Of a DNA stretch of 64,000 nt, positions 1 to 8,736 are shown piece by piece. Origin of the DNA: Pseudomonadota bacterium (lineage in GTDB: Bacteria > Desulfobacterota > Binatia > Binatales > Binataceae); the NCBI GenBank assembly GCA_021325025.1, contig JAJPHZ010000035.1, positions 434,001 through 498,000 of the forward strand. The letters run 5' to 3'. A program made the position numbers and the translations under genes. How positions within the stretch are numbered: the stretch's first letter is position 1; the number at the start of each line of letters is the position of its first letter. The notes beneath the pieces were generated by a model. That model did not search any database. It saw only the letters and a list, made by a program, of their open reading frames with translations, and was not told the DNA's origin.

Positions 1-2008
1 ACAGCCCGTGAAACTGCAGCCAGTTCTGCATTTCCAGCGCGGTCTGGTTGTGCAGAAAGCGATTAAAGAAATGCTCGCGCTCGAACACCAGCTTGCCGGC
101 GAAGAACACCGAATGGGGAAACTCGTGCGCCACCTGCAGGCACAGCCGGCGCAGTTCGAGCACCACGTCGGTGCCCAGCCCCAGGCGCACCTCGGCATGA
201 AAACCGAGGTCGGAGGCGAATTTGCAATATTCCTCCAGGTCGTCGACCAGCGATTGCTCCAGCGCCTGGAGTTCCTCATGGCTCTTGAACAGGCCCGAAT
301 CGACCTCGCCCACCGATACGAAGACCACGTTGCGGAACTGATGGCCGAACAGGCGCGGCAGCGAGATGACGGTGGCCAGGCCCAGCCCGTTAAACCCGCT
401 GACCAGCACCACCGCAGTGGGCGCGTTGGGATCGAACTCCTGCTTGGGTTTATGGTCGGCGGCGAAAAGCTGCGGCACCAGCTCCACTTCCAGGCGCTCC
501 ACCGCCCGGCTGACCCGCGTGTAATGCTCGCGCACCAGCACGCAAAATCCAATCAGCCCGCCGGTCATCAGCACGGTGATCCAGCCGCCCTCCCAGAACT
601 TCAGGGTGGTGGTGATAATCAGGATCGAGGCGGTGAACAGGCATCCCAACCCGTTGACCGCCAACTTGCGCATCCAGCGCGGCTCGGTTTTTCGGCTTTG
701 CACCCAATGCACGCTCATCCCGAGCTGGGAAAGCGTGAAGGTCAGAAAGACGTTGATCGCGTAGAGCACGACCAGCATGTCGACCTTGGCCTCGGTGATG
801 AGCAGGATGAGGAAGGCCGAGCCGCCCATGGCGAGCACCCCGTCCTGGGTCACCAGCCGGGTGCTGAGGTAGGAGAAGCGGCGCGGCAGCCAGCGGTCGT
901 GCGCCATCGTCGCCAGCACGCGCGGGCCGTCGATAAAACCGGTCTGCGCGGCGACGAACAGCAGCGCGCCTTCGGTGAGCAGGGCGAAAGTGATGAACAG
1001 CGTGCCGAACGGCAGCCCGGCCACCTTCCACGATCCCACCAGCTTGTAGAACAGCACCGCGTTAAGCGTCTTGCCGTGTTCCTGGGACACGTCGAGCAGC
1101 AGGTAGCCGATCAGGATGCCGCCCGCGATAAAGGCCAGCGACACCGCCATGTAAAGCATCGTGCGCTTGCCGGTCACGGTGCGCGGTTCGCGCAAAATGG
1201 GCAGGCCGTTGCTGACCGCCTCGATACCGGTGTAGGTGCCGCCGCCCAGGCTGTAGGCGCGCAGAAAGATGATCATCAGCGGCAGCGCGCCCAGTGTCGC
1301 TATCCCCTCGCGCACCTGCGCCACGGCGTCGTGCATGACTGTGGGCAGCTCGCCGGCGCGGGCGATGAACGCGTAGGTGATCATGAAGACGTGCACCACC
1401 ACGAAGGCGACGAAGATCGGCAGCAGCGCCATCACAGATTCCTTGATGCCGCGCAGGTTCATCCCGACCATCACCAGCACGATGCCGATACAGAACAGTA
1501 GCTTGTAGTGATACCAATGAACGGGCAGGAAGCTGAAAATCGCGTCGGCGCCGCTGGCAATCGAGATCGACACCGTCAGCACGTAGTCCACCACCAGCGC
1601 GCTGCCCGATATCACGCCCGGATAGCGCCCCAAAAGCTTGCTCGCCACCAGGTATCCGCCGCCGCCGGTGGGAAACAGGTCGATGGTCTGCGAGTAGGAG
1701 GCGGAGATGACGAACACCGTCAGCGCCATCATCAGCGCCAGAAACACCGCCAGGTACTGATGATGCCCCAGGGCGAGGAAGGCCTCCTCGGGTCCGTAGC
1801 ACGACGAACTCAGCCCGTCGGAGCCCAATCCCACCCAGGCTAAAAAGGCGATCAGGGACAGGCGATGGAAGACGTTGGGGTCGCGGATATCGCGCGGCGG
1901 TCCAATCAGCAGATGAGTAAAAGTGCGCTTATTTCCCGCCTGGTCTTCAGCGGCATCCAAATCATGCACAGGATGCGGCTGCGAACTGCTATTGCCGAGT
2001 TTGCTCAT
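1..2008 (-). CDS. APC-family amino acid permease (partial, 3' end off the window)
   Basis: Integral membrane permease of the amino acid/polyamine/organocation superfamily. The reading frame is open from an ATG at 2008 to the left edge, at least 669 codons, so only the last residues are missing. Near residues 50-75 is the sequence GLGSDGLSSSCYGPEEAF, followed by many hydrophobic segments and, further on, GGGTYTGIEAVSNG, both typical of this permease group. The last 200 or so residues are hydrophilic and probably a cytoplasmic domain. The substrate cannot be told. The gene follows folD on the same strand after a 144-base gap. No good ribosome binding site is visible before the ATG. Confidence 0.85.
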   Translation of the reverse strand, partial: MSKLGNSSSQPHPVHDLDAAEDQAGNKRTFTHLLIGPPRDIRDPNVFHRLSLIAFLAWVGLGSDGLSSSCYGPEEAFLALGHHQYLAVFLALMMALTVFVISASYSQTIDLFPTGGGGYLVASKLLGRYPGVISGSALVVDYVLTVSISIASGADAIFSFLPVHWYHYKLLFCIGIVLVMVGMNLRGIKESVMALLPIFVAFVVVHVFMITYAFIARAGELPTVMHDAVAQVREGIATLGALPLMIIFLRAYSLGGGTYTGIEAVSNGLPILREPRTVTGKRTMLYMAVSLAFIAGGILIGYLLLDVSQEHGKTLNAVLFYKLVGSWKVAGLPFGTLFITFALLTEGALLFVAAQTGFIDGPRVLATMAHDRWLPRRFSYLSTRLVTQDGVLAMGGSAFLILLITEAKVDMLVVLYAINVFLTFTLSQLGMSVHWVQSRKTEPRWMRKLAVNGLGCLFTASILIITTTLKFWEGGWITVLMTGGLIGFCVLVREHYTRVSRAVERLEVELVPQLFAADHKPKQEFDPNAPTAVVLVSGFNGLGLATVISLPRLFGHQFRNVVFVSVGEVDSGLFKSHEELQALEQSLVDDLEEYCKFASDLGFHAEVRLGLGTDVVLELRRLCLQVAHEFPHSVFFAGKLVFEREHFFNRFLHNQTALEMQNWLQFHGL

Positions 2009-2152
2009 TCGAAATGGTCTGGAAAATTTTGCTTGAGAGGCGAATCGCGCCGGAGGCGTCTGGCAGCGCTGCTACCATTTAACTTTAAACTCGCATCTTA
2101 TTACCACGCGCCGCGAACCGACTCCAGAGCACCCGCGCCGCCGCGCTATGCC

Positions 2153-3055
2153 CTATTCTATCGAATAATGCGCCCGCGCCAGCCCCATCTGATAACGGGC
2201 CGCATCAATCAGGTTCTGCATCAGGGCCAACACGGTCATCGGCCCGGTGCCGCCGGGATTGATAGTCAGCCAGCCGGCGACTTCCTTGACCGCGTCAAAA
2301 TCGACGTCGCCCACGAAACGGCCGGGCGCGATGCGCCGGAAACCGACGTCGATCACGCAGGCACCCGGCTTGACCATGTCGGCGGTGATGAAAAACGGGC
2401 GCCCGACGTCGGCACCCACGCATGAAACCAGCAGGTCGGATTGCCGGCAAATCTCTTCGATGTTGCGGGTATGGCGATGGCACCAGGTTACGGTCGCATT
2501 GCACATCCGCCCGCCCAGGATTATCGCCAGCGGCTTGCCCGCGATATCGCTGCGGCCGATAACGGCGGCGCGCGCGCCGTCCATCGGCACGCCATAGTAG
2601 CGCAGCAGGGTCAGCACTCCGCGCGGCGTGCAGGGGATGAAGTTGCCCCACTGCGCGCGGTAGAATCCGGCCACGCTGGCGCGCGAGACGCCGTCGACAT
2701 CCTTGAGCGGCGCAATCGCGTCGAACAGGGCGAACGCGTCGACCCCTTCGGGCAGTGGGAGCTGAATCAGAATGCCGGCGATGGCGGGGTCGCGATTGAG
2801 TCCGTCGATCACCCCGAGCAGACGCTCGGTGGATGCTTCCTTCACCGGCACTTCGATCAGGCGGCTGGCAAAGCCCAGCTCCGCCGTATAGCGCTGCTTG
2901 TTGCGCACGTACTGGCGTGAGGCGGGATCATCGCCCACCAGCACCGCGGCCAAGCCGGGTCTCACCCCGCGGCCTAACAGCTCGCCGGCGTGGCGGCGCA
3001 ATTCCGCCATCAGCTCGGCGCTCACCGCCCTTCCGTCCATTATTATCGCGGCCAT
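2153..3055 (-). CDS. folD: Bifunctional methylene-THF dehydrogenase / methenyl-THF cyclohydrolase
   Basis: Interconverts 5,10-methylene-, methenyl- and 10-formyl-tetrahydrofolate in the cytoplasm using NADP. Visible family features are the N-terminal Y-V-R-N-K substrate-site region, GRSDIAGKP before the nucleotide-binding half, and PGGTGPMT near the C-terminus. About 300 residues, the normal FolD length. I chose the ATG at 3055 (MAAIIMDG); in-frame ATGs at 3061 and 3070 and a frame extending to 3124 are also possible. It is divergent from the glycine cleavage genes, whose product is methylene-THF, so the context fits one-carbon metabolism. Confidence 0.95.
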   Translation of the reverse strand: MAAIIMDGRAVSAELMAELRRHAGELLGRGVRPGLAAVLVGDDPASRQYVRNKQRYTAELGFASRLIEVPVKEASTERLLGVIDGLNRDPAIAGILIQLPLPEGVDAFALFDAIAPLKDVDGVSRASVAGFYRAQWGNFIPCTPRGVLTLLRYYGVPMDGARAAVIGRSDIAGKPLAIILGGRMCNATVTWCHRHTRNIEEICRQSDLLVSCVGADVGRPFFITADMVKPGACVIDVGFRRIAPGRFVGDVDFDAVKEVAGWLTINPGGTGPMTVLALMQNLIDAARYQMGLARAHYSIE

Positions 3056-3206
3056 ATGCATCACGAGCATAGCACGCGCGCGCAGTCCACAGGCGATACC
3101 TGCCCGCCAAAATCGGCGTCTCAAAGGCGCCGCAGTTAACTTTTCGCACCAACCCGTTCTGCGCGCCTGGCGCGTCTGCTAAGTTGATGGCCACCGGTTG
3201 AGTTCG

Positions 3207-4292
3207 ATGCGCACCGTGCTGTTCCCCCTCCATGTCAGGCTCAACGCCCGCATGACCGAGTTTGCCGGCTTTGAAATGCCGGTCAGCTACAGCGGTATCA
3301 TCGCGGAGCATCTGGCGGTGCGCGCCGCCGCCGGCCTGTTCGACCTAAGCCACATGGGCGAATTCGAATTGCGCGGCCCGCACGCCTTGGACCTGTTGGA
3401 GCGCGCGCTGACCAACTCGGCCGCGCGGCTGGCCGAGGGGCAGGCGCAATACACCCTGATGTGCCAGGAAGATGGCGGGGTGATCGACGACCTGATTGTC
3501 TACAAGCTGGAGTCCGAGCGCTACATGTTGTGCGTCAACGCCGCCAACCTCGCGGCCGACCGCGAGCGCCTGGCCGAACTTAATCGGAGCGGCGCGGATT
3601 TCCGCGATGTCAGCGAGGAAACCGCGCTGGTCGCGGTCCAGGGCCCCAGGGCACCGGCGATTCTCCAGACCCTCACCAGCGTTCCGCTCGCATCGGTCAA
3701 GAGGTATCGCGTCGCAACCGGCCTCGTCGCAGGCGTGCGCTGTCTCATCGCACGCACCGGCTACACCGGCGAGGATGGTTTTGAGCTGTTCGCAGCCGCA
3801 TCATCGGCAGCCGCCTTGTTTGAAGCGCTGCTGGAGGCGGGACGCGATCAAGGCCTGCTGCCGTGCGGACTGGGCGCCCGCGATACGCTGCGGATGGAAG
3901 CAGGATTGCCGCTTTACGGCCACGAACTGGACCGCGAAACGACTCCGCTGGAGGCCGGGCTGGGCGCCTTCGTCAAGTTCGGCCGCGACTTCGCCGGATG
4001 CAAGGCACTGGCATCGGAACAAGCCTCCGGCCTTAGAAAGCATCTGATCGGGCTCAGGACCAGCGACGGCCGCAGCATCGCGCGCCAGGGCTATCAACTG
4101 CTGCGCGACGGTGCCCGAATCGGCGTGGTGACCAGCGGCAGTTTTGCGCCCAGCTTCAACCGGCCGCTGGCGATGGCCTATGTAACCGATAAGGACATTT
4201 CCGCGGGCGCTGTGGTGGACGTTGTGATCCGGAACCGAACGGTCCCAGCCGAGGTGGTTTCACTGCCCTTTTATCGGCGTCCCAACCGATGA
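3207..4292 (+). CDS. gcvT: Glycine cleavage system T protein (aminomethyltransferase)
   Basis: Moves the methylene group from the aminomethyl-lipoyl H protein to tetrahydrofolate, releasing ammonia. About 361 residues, the usual length. The N-terminus has the family pattern (FAGFEMPVSYSG, then FDLSHMGEF), the middle has RTGYTGEDGFEL, and the C-terminal barrel ends in TDKDISAGAVVDVVIRN. The ATG at 3207 is preferred; a TTG at 3198 is in frame. First gene of gcvT-gcvPA-gcvPB. No gcvH lies between or beside these genes in this window. Confidence 0.95.
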   Translation: MRTVLFPLHVRLNARMTEFAGFEMPVSYSGIIAEHLAVRAAAGLFDLSHMGEFELRGPHALDLLERALTNSAARLAEGQAQYTLMCQEDGGVIDDLIVYKLESERYMLCVNAANLAADRERLAELNRSGADFRDVSEETALVAVQGPRAPAILQTLTSVPLASVKRYRVATGLVAGVRCLIARTGYTGEDGFELFAAASSAAALFEALLEAGRDQGLLPCGLGARDTLRMEAGLPLYGHELDRETTPLEAGLGAFVKFGRDFAGCKALASEQASGLRKHLIGLRTSDGRSIARQGYQLLRDGARIGVVTSGSFAPSFNRPLAMAYVTDKDISAGAVVDVVIRNRTVPAEVVSLPFYRRPNR

Positions 4293-4318
4293 AACTGAGA
4301 TAGGATTTTTTCTGCGAG

Positions 4319-5668
4319 ATGAGATTTCTTCCACAGACCGAAGCCGAAATTGCGCAGATGCTCCAGACCGTGGGCGCCGCCTCGATGGAGGATCTGATCG
4401 CACACATACCGGCGGAGCTGCGTCAAAAGGCCGCCCTCAAGCTGGCGCCCGGACTGAGCGAGGCGCAGGTCACGGCGCAATTGCAGGCGTTGGCCGCGCT
4501 CAATCCGGGCGCCGGCCAATTCCGCAGCTTTTTGGGCGGCGGCTACTACCGTCATTACATCCCGGCCGCCGTTCGCGCGATCATTTCGCGGGCCGAATTC
4601 GCGACCTCCTACACGCCCTATCAGCCCGAGGCCAGTCAGGGCACGTTGCAGGCGATCTTCGAATTCCAAACCCTGATTACCCAGCTCACCGGCCTGGAGG
4701 TTGCCAACGCCAGCATGTACGACGGCGCGTCGGCCGCCGCCGAAGCGGTGCTGATGGCGCGCCGGGCGGCGCCGCGCAAGGATGTAGTTGCCCTGTCGCG
4801 TGCGCTGTGGCCCGACTACCGGCTTGCGATTCGCACCTACCTGAGCGCTCAGCCACAGATCAAGATTGTCGAGATTCCCTTCGATCCCCAAAGCGGCGCG
4901 ATCGACCTGGAGCGGCTGCGCGCCGCGGCCAACGATCGCCTGCTGTGCACGGTAGCGGGCTATCCCAACATGTTCGGCGTGGTCGAGCCGCTGGAAGCGA
5001 TTTCCGAAATCGCCCACCGCGCCGGCGCGTGGTCGATCAGCGCCACCGCCGAGCCGCTGGCGCTGGGCTTACTGAAAGCGCCCGGCGAAGTCGGCGCCGA
5101 TATCGCGGTGGGCGAGGGCCAAAGCTTCGGGCTGCCGGTAGAATATGGCGGCCCGGGCGTGGGTTTCTTCGCGGCGCGCCTGACGCACCTGCGCCAGATG
5201 CCGGGCCGGTTGGTGGGCCAGACCCGCGACCGCCAGGGGCGGCGCGCCTTTTGCCTGACGATTGCCACGCGCGAGCAGCACATTCGCCGCGAGCGCGCCA
5301 CGTCCAACATCTGCACCAACCATTCGCTATGCGCGCTGGCGGTGGCGGTTTATCTGTCGCTGCTGGGCGCGCAGGGACTGCGCGAACTGGCCGAGCGCAA
5401 CGTCGAGATCGCGCACTACGCGGCCGAGCGCCTGGCAGCGGTTGGCGTCGGGCGGCGGTTCGCCGGGCCGTTCTTCAACGAATTCGTGGTGGAAGTCGGC
5501 GATGTGCCCAAGGCTCTGCGAGCGGCCGAAGGGCGCGGCCTGCTGGCGGGCGTTGCGCTGGGCCGCGACTACCGGGAGTTGCAGCGCGGCTTGCTGATCT
5601 GCGCAACCGAAACGAATCAGCCGGCGGACATCGATCTGTTGTGTGAAACGCTACGGGAGGTGGCTTGA
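4319..5668 (+). CDS. gcvPA: Glycine dehydrogenase (decarboxylating) subunit 1
   Basis: Half of the split P protein, the PLP-dependent enzyme that decarboxylates glycine and loads the aminomethyl group on the H-protein lipoate. The 449-residue length and features such as FLGGGYYRHYIP, ASMYDGASAAAEA and GPGVGFFA match the N-terminal half of the long P protein and the separate subunit 1. It starts 26 bases after gcvT and is followed almost directly by subunit 2. A split P protein is common in Gram-positives, archaea and many deep-branching bacteria. Confidence 0.95.
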   Translation: MRFLPQTEAEIAQMLQTVGAASMEDLIAHIPAELRQKAALKLAPGLSEAQVTAQLQALAALNPGAGQFRSFLGGGYYRHYIPAAVRAIISRAEFATSYTPYQPEASQGTLQAIFEFQTLITQLTGLEVANASMYDGASAAAEAVLMARRAAPRKDVVALSRALWPDYRLAIRTYLSAQPQIKIVEIPFDPQSGAIDLERLRAAANDRLLCTVAGYPNMFGVVEPLEAISEIAHRAGAWSISATAEPLALGLLKAPGEVGADIAVGEGQSFGLPVEYGGPGVGFFAARLTHLRQMPGRLVGQTRDRQGRRAFCLTIATREQHIRRERATSNICTNHSLCALAVAVYLSLLGAQGLRELAERNVEIAHYAAERLAAVGVGRRFAGPFFNEFVVEVGDVPKALRAAEGRGLLAGVALGRDYRELQRGLLICATETNQPADIDLLCETLREVA

Positions 5669-5670
5669 GG

Positions 5671-7203
5671 ATGGCGCGGGCAGACAGGACCAAACCGATC
5701 GAGATGGAAGTCCACGAACAGCACCAGGCGCAGGGCCAGGCGCGTATCGAGCAGTCGCTGGTGCCGCTCATTTTCGAAGAATCGGTGGCCGGGCGCCGCG
5801 GCGTCGACTTGCCGGCGCGCGGCTTTCCAAGCCGCCCGGCCGTCGAGCTGATTGGCGCCGACCTGTGCCGAAAGAATCTGCGCGGATTGCCCGAACTCAG
5901 CGAACCGCAGGTGATGCGCCATTTCCTGCGCCTGTCGCATCTGAATTTCGCGCAGGCGCTGCAATTTTATCCGCTCGGCTCGTGCACGATGAAGTACAAT
6001 CCAGTGCTCAACGACGAATGCGCGGCGATGCCCGGGTTTGCCGACCTGCATCCGCATACGCCCGACCATCTCGCGCAGGGCGCGCTGGAGCTGATGGCGC
6101 GGCTGGAGCAGGCGTTGGCCGAAGTCAGCGGGATGGACGCCGTGTCGCTGCATCCGGCGGCCGGCGCCCAGGGCGAACTGGCCGGGCTGTTGATCATCCG
6201 CGCCTGGCATCACAAGCAAGGCCGGCCGCGCACCAAGGTCATCATCCCCGACACCGCGCACGGCACCAATCCCGCCAGCTCCACGCTGGCCGGCTTTGAG
6301 GCAGTGGTCGCGCGCTCGGGCAAGCGCGGATATCTTGAGGCGGCCGAGATTAGGCGCCTGATGAGCGACGACGTCGCCGCCCTGATGGTGACCAATCCGA
6401 GCACGCTGGGAATTTTCGAGCCGCAGATTTGCGAAATCGCCGACGTGCTGCATCAACACGGCGCGATGCTTTACGTGGACGGCGCCAACTTCAACGCCCT
6501 GCTGGGCGTCGCCAAATTCGGCGACATGGGCGCCGACGTGGTGCACTTCAACCTGCACAAGACGTTTTCCACCCCTCACGGTGGCGGCGGCCCGGGCGCC
6601 GGGCCGATCGGCGTCAAGCGCCATCTGGAGCCGTTTCTGCCCGTGCCGCGCGTGGTCAAGGACGGCGGCGGATGGCGTCTGGACTCCGATCGTCCCGATT
6701 CAATCGGCAAGCTGCGCTCGTTCCACGGCAACTTCGCGATGCTGGTGCGGGCCTACGCGTATATCCTGGCGCTGGGCGCCGACGGTCTTGCTCAGGTCAG
6801 CCGGCGCGCGATCCTGGGCGCCAATTACATCCGCGCGCGGCTGCGCGAGCATTTCCCCACCGCCACCGACGAACCGGTCCTGCACGAATGCGTGCTCACC
6901 CACGACCTGGAGGAAAAAGGCGTCAGCACGCTGGACATCGCCAAGCGTCTGCTCGATTTCGGCATCCATCCGCCGACCATCTATTTTCCGTTGGTGGTCC
7001 ACGGTGCGATCATGGTCGAACCCACCGAAACGGAAACCAAACAGACGCTGGACGAGTTCGTCGCGGCCATGGAACACATCTACAACGAGGCGCAAACCAA
7101 CCCCCAACTATTAAAGGACGCGCCGCACACGCTGGCGCTAAGCCGGGTGGACGAAGCGCAGGCCGCCCGCCATCCGGTGCTGCGCTGGCAGCCCAAAGAC
7201 TGA
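5671..7203 (+). CDS. gcvPB: Glycine dehydrogenase (decarboxylating) subunit 2
   Basis: PLP-binding half of the split P protein. The lysine that forms the Schiff base is in HFNLHKTFSTPHGGGGPG, and the substrate-loop sequence LGSCTMKYNP is present near residue 105. About 510 residues, normal for the subunit. I use the ATG at 5671, two bases after the gcvPA stop; a TTG at 5665 would overlap that stop. Last gene of the gcv run. Confidence 0.95.
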   Translation: MARADRTKPIEMEVHEQHQAQGQARIEQSLVPLIFEESVAGRRGVDLPARGFPSRPAVELIGADLCRKNLRGLPELSEPQVMRHFLRLSHLNFAQALQFYPLGSCTMKYNPVLNDECAAMPGFADLHPHTPDHLAQGALELMARLEQALAEVSGMDAVSLHPAAGAQGELAGLLIIRAWHHKQGRPRTKVIIPDTAHGTNPASSTLAGFEAVVARSGKRGYLEAAEIRRLMSDDVAALMVTNPSTLGIFEPQICEIADVLHQHGAMLYVDGANFNALLGVAKFGDMGADVVHFNLHKTFSTPHGGGGPGAGPIGVKRHLEPFLPVPRVVKDGGGWRLDSDRPDSIGKLRSFHGNFAMLVRAYAYILALGADGLAQVSRRAILGANYIRARLREHFPTATDEPVLHECVLTHDLEEKGVSTLDIAKRLLDFGIHPPTIYFPLVVHGAIMVEPTETETKQTLDEFVAAMEHIYNEAQTNPQLLKDAPHTLALSRVDEAQAARHPVLRWQPKD

Positions 7204-7752
7204 CCATTGCGCTCTCCGAATCTCGGCCAGTGGGGCGGGCATCCCGGGCGGCTCTGCCCCCCTCTTTATATTGCAGTGCTAACCCACACCCATGGCCAAA
7301 ATGGCGAAGGCGGCGATCCGCCCCACTGGCAGAGGAGGAGAGCAGCGGCAACGGAAAGGTTCTATTGCTTGTTGGCCTGATCGCGCGCCATCTGAATCCC
7401 CACAACGAATCCACGGACGAGGCATGAGACGACCGCAAGGCGCGATACGCCCACCGTAACCCTGCTATCATAGGTCGTCACCTGACTTTCGCGCCGAATC
7501 AGCCCAGCGCTCTGGCGGTCAGTATCGCGGCTTGTCGTGTCAACCGTTGTCTGCTTTCCGGTTTGAGAGAGCTGAGCACCGCCGCCGGCACGACCAGCGC
7601 TCCGCTGACGCCATGGACGCGCAAACTGGCCATTAACATACGAGCTGCGGGATTTGACGGCTGCGCGAAGTCCGCGCAACCACCTGAGGCCTTGAAATCG
7701 GACGGCGGTTGCGTGAGTCTTCGCCCCAGAGCAGCGGCGAGGTGAGCAAGCG
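7204..7752. other. Intergenic stretch, no confident gene
   Basis: 549 bases between gcvPB and an oxidoreductase gene. It holds short open frames on both strands but none with recognisable homology. The most protein-like is a 46-codon minus-strand frame listed separately. Another minus-strand frame ending at 7362 has a short hydrophobic C-terminal segment and could be coding from a GTG in its last 40 codons, which I cannot support. No tRNA or clear terminator was seen. Confidence 0.4.
7499..7639 (-). CDS. Possible small protein, 46 residues
   Basis: Short open frame from an ATG at 7639 (a second ATG lies two codons on) to a TGA at 7499-7501. The predicted peptide has a central run GALVVPAAVLSSLKP and a basic helical tail RQRLTRQAAILTARALG, which reads like real protein rather than random GC-rich translation. 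There is no good ribosome binding site and no recognised family, so this is only a candidate. It could also be a remnant of a larger gene. Confidence 0.2.
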   Translation of the reverse strand: MLMASLRVHGVSGALVVPAAVLSSLKPESRQRLTRQAAILTARALG

Positions 7753-8736
7753 ATGCGGCCGATCAAATTCGGATTGTATCTTCCCACCGGCGATTTCGCA
7801 CGCGCCCGGCGAGTGGCCGAGCGGGCCGAGCGTCAGGGGTTTTATTCGCTTTCCATCAACGATCACTTGTACTCGCCGATGGGTGAGCGCGACCCGCAAC
7901 TGGAATGCTTCACGACGCTCAGCGCGATTGCCGCAATCACCACGAAAATCCGCCTGGCGCCCGCGGTGGTGGCGATGTCGTTCCGCAACCCGGCTCTGCT
8001 GGCGAAAACCGCCTCGACCCTGGACTGCATCAGCAACGGCCGCTTCATCATGGGCCTGGGCTCGGGATGGCAGCGCACCGAGTACGACGCGCACGGCTAT
8101 CCGTATCCGTCCACCAGCGAGCGCCTCCATCAGCTCGAAGACGGAATCAACGTGCTTAAGGCAATGTGGACGCAGGAGGAGCCGGCTTACCAGGGCCGCT
8201 ACTTTTCGGTTAGAAATGCCTACAACCATCCGCGCCCGGTGCAAAAGCCCTATCCGCCGATCATGCTGGGCGGCTCCGGCCCGGGGCTGCTGCAAGTCGC
8301 CGCGCGCCATGCCGATATCGCGCTGCTCACCCCGCCCATCTATCACGACAAGGACTCGGTTCAGGATCCCGCCTCGGCGGTCCGCTTCACCAAGCAGGTG
8401 CTGAAGCGCCGCATTGGACAATTAAGGGAACTGGCCAAAGCCGCCGGGCGCGACCCGGATGGCATCGAGCTGGCGTCGCTGGTGTTCGTGCGGATGGCGC
8501 GCGACAAGAGCAGGGCCGACGAAATCGTGCGCCAAAGTGTGGCGCAGATGGGCTTTTCCGACGAGGAGGCGGCGCGCAACTCGCCCGCCTCGCTGATGGG
8601 AACGCCGGAGGAGGTCAGGCGCGAGCTCAAATCGCGCATCGACGATTTCGGTCTGACCTTCTTTACCGCGGCGCTGTTCGGCCAGGATACCTACGAGATG
8701 TTCGTCAACGAGATCATGCCGGCGTTTGCGGGCTGA
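7753..8736 (+). CDS. LLM-class flavin/F420-dependent oxidoreductase
   Basis: TIM-barrel oxidoreductase of the bacterial luciferase superfamily, 327 residues, cytoplasmic. Visible family marks are the first strand IKFGLYLPTGDF, then INDHLY, the conserved stretch GRFIMGLGSGWQRTEYDA near residue 95, and the strand PPIMLGGSGPG near 175. Such proteins use FMN or, in the subgroup this resembles, cofactor F420. The substrate is unknown. Its 3' end overlaps the end of the convergent cbiA gene by 23 bases. Confidence 0.85.
   Translation: MRPIKFGLYLPTGDFARARRVAERAERQGFYSLSINDHLYSPMGERDPQLECFTTLSAIAAITTKIRLAPAVVAMSFRNPALLAKTASTLDCISNGRFIMGLGSGWQRTEYDAHGYPYPSTSERLHQLEDGINVLKAMWTQEEPAYQGRYFSVRNAYNHPRPVQKPYPPIMLGGSGPGLLQVAARHADIALLTPPIYHDKDSVQDPASAVRFTKQVLKRRIGQLRELAKAAGRDPDGIELASLVFVRMARDKSRADEIVRQSVAQMGFSDEEAARNSPASLMGTPEEVRRELKSRIDDFGLTFFTAALFGQDTYEMFVNEIMPAFAG

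Noticed and set aside
8..1501. Long open frame on the plus strand opposite the permease
   Set aside because: It is antisense to a coherent membrane permease frame, is full of Gln/His/Arg from antisense reading of hydrophobic codons, and has no family features.
3056..3206. Possible glycine riboswitch before gcvT
   Set aside because: I looked for the paired aptamer pattern in the 151-base divergent gap and saw none; the space is also short for a tandem aptamer and platform.
5617..6624. 335-codon minus-strand frame across gcvPA/gcvPB
   Set aside because: Antisense to well-identified glycine dehydrogenase genes, without homology.
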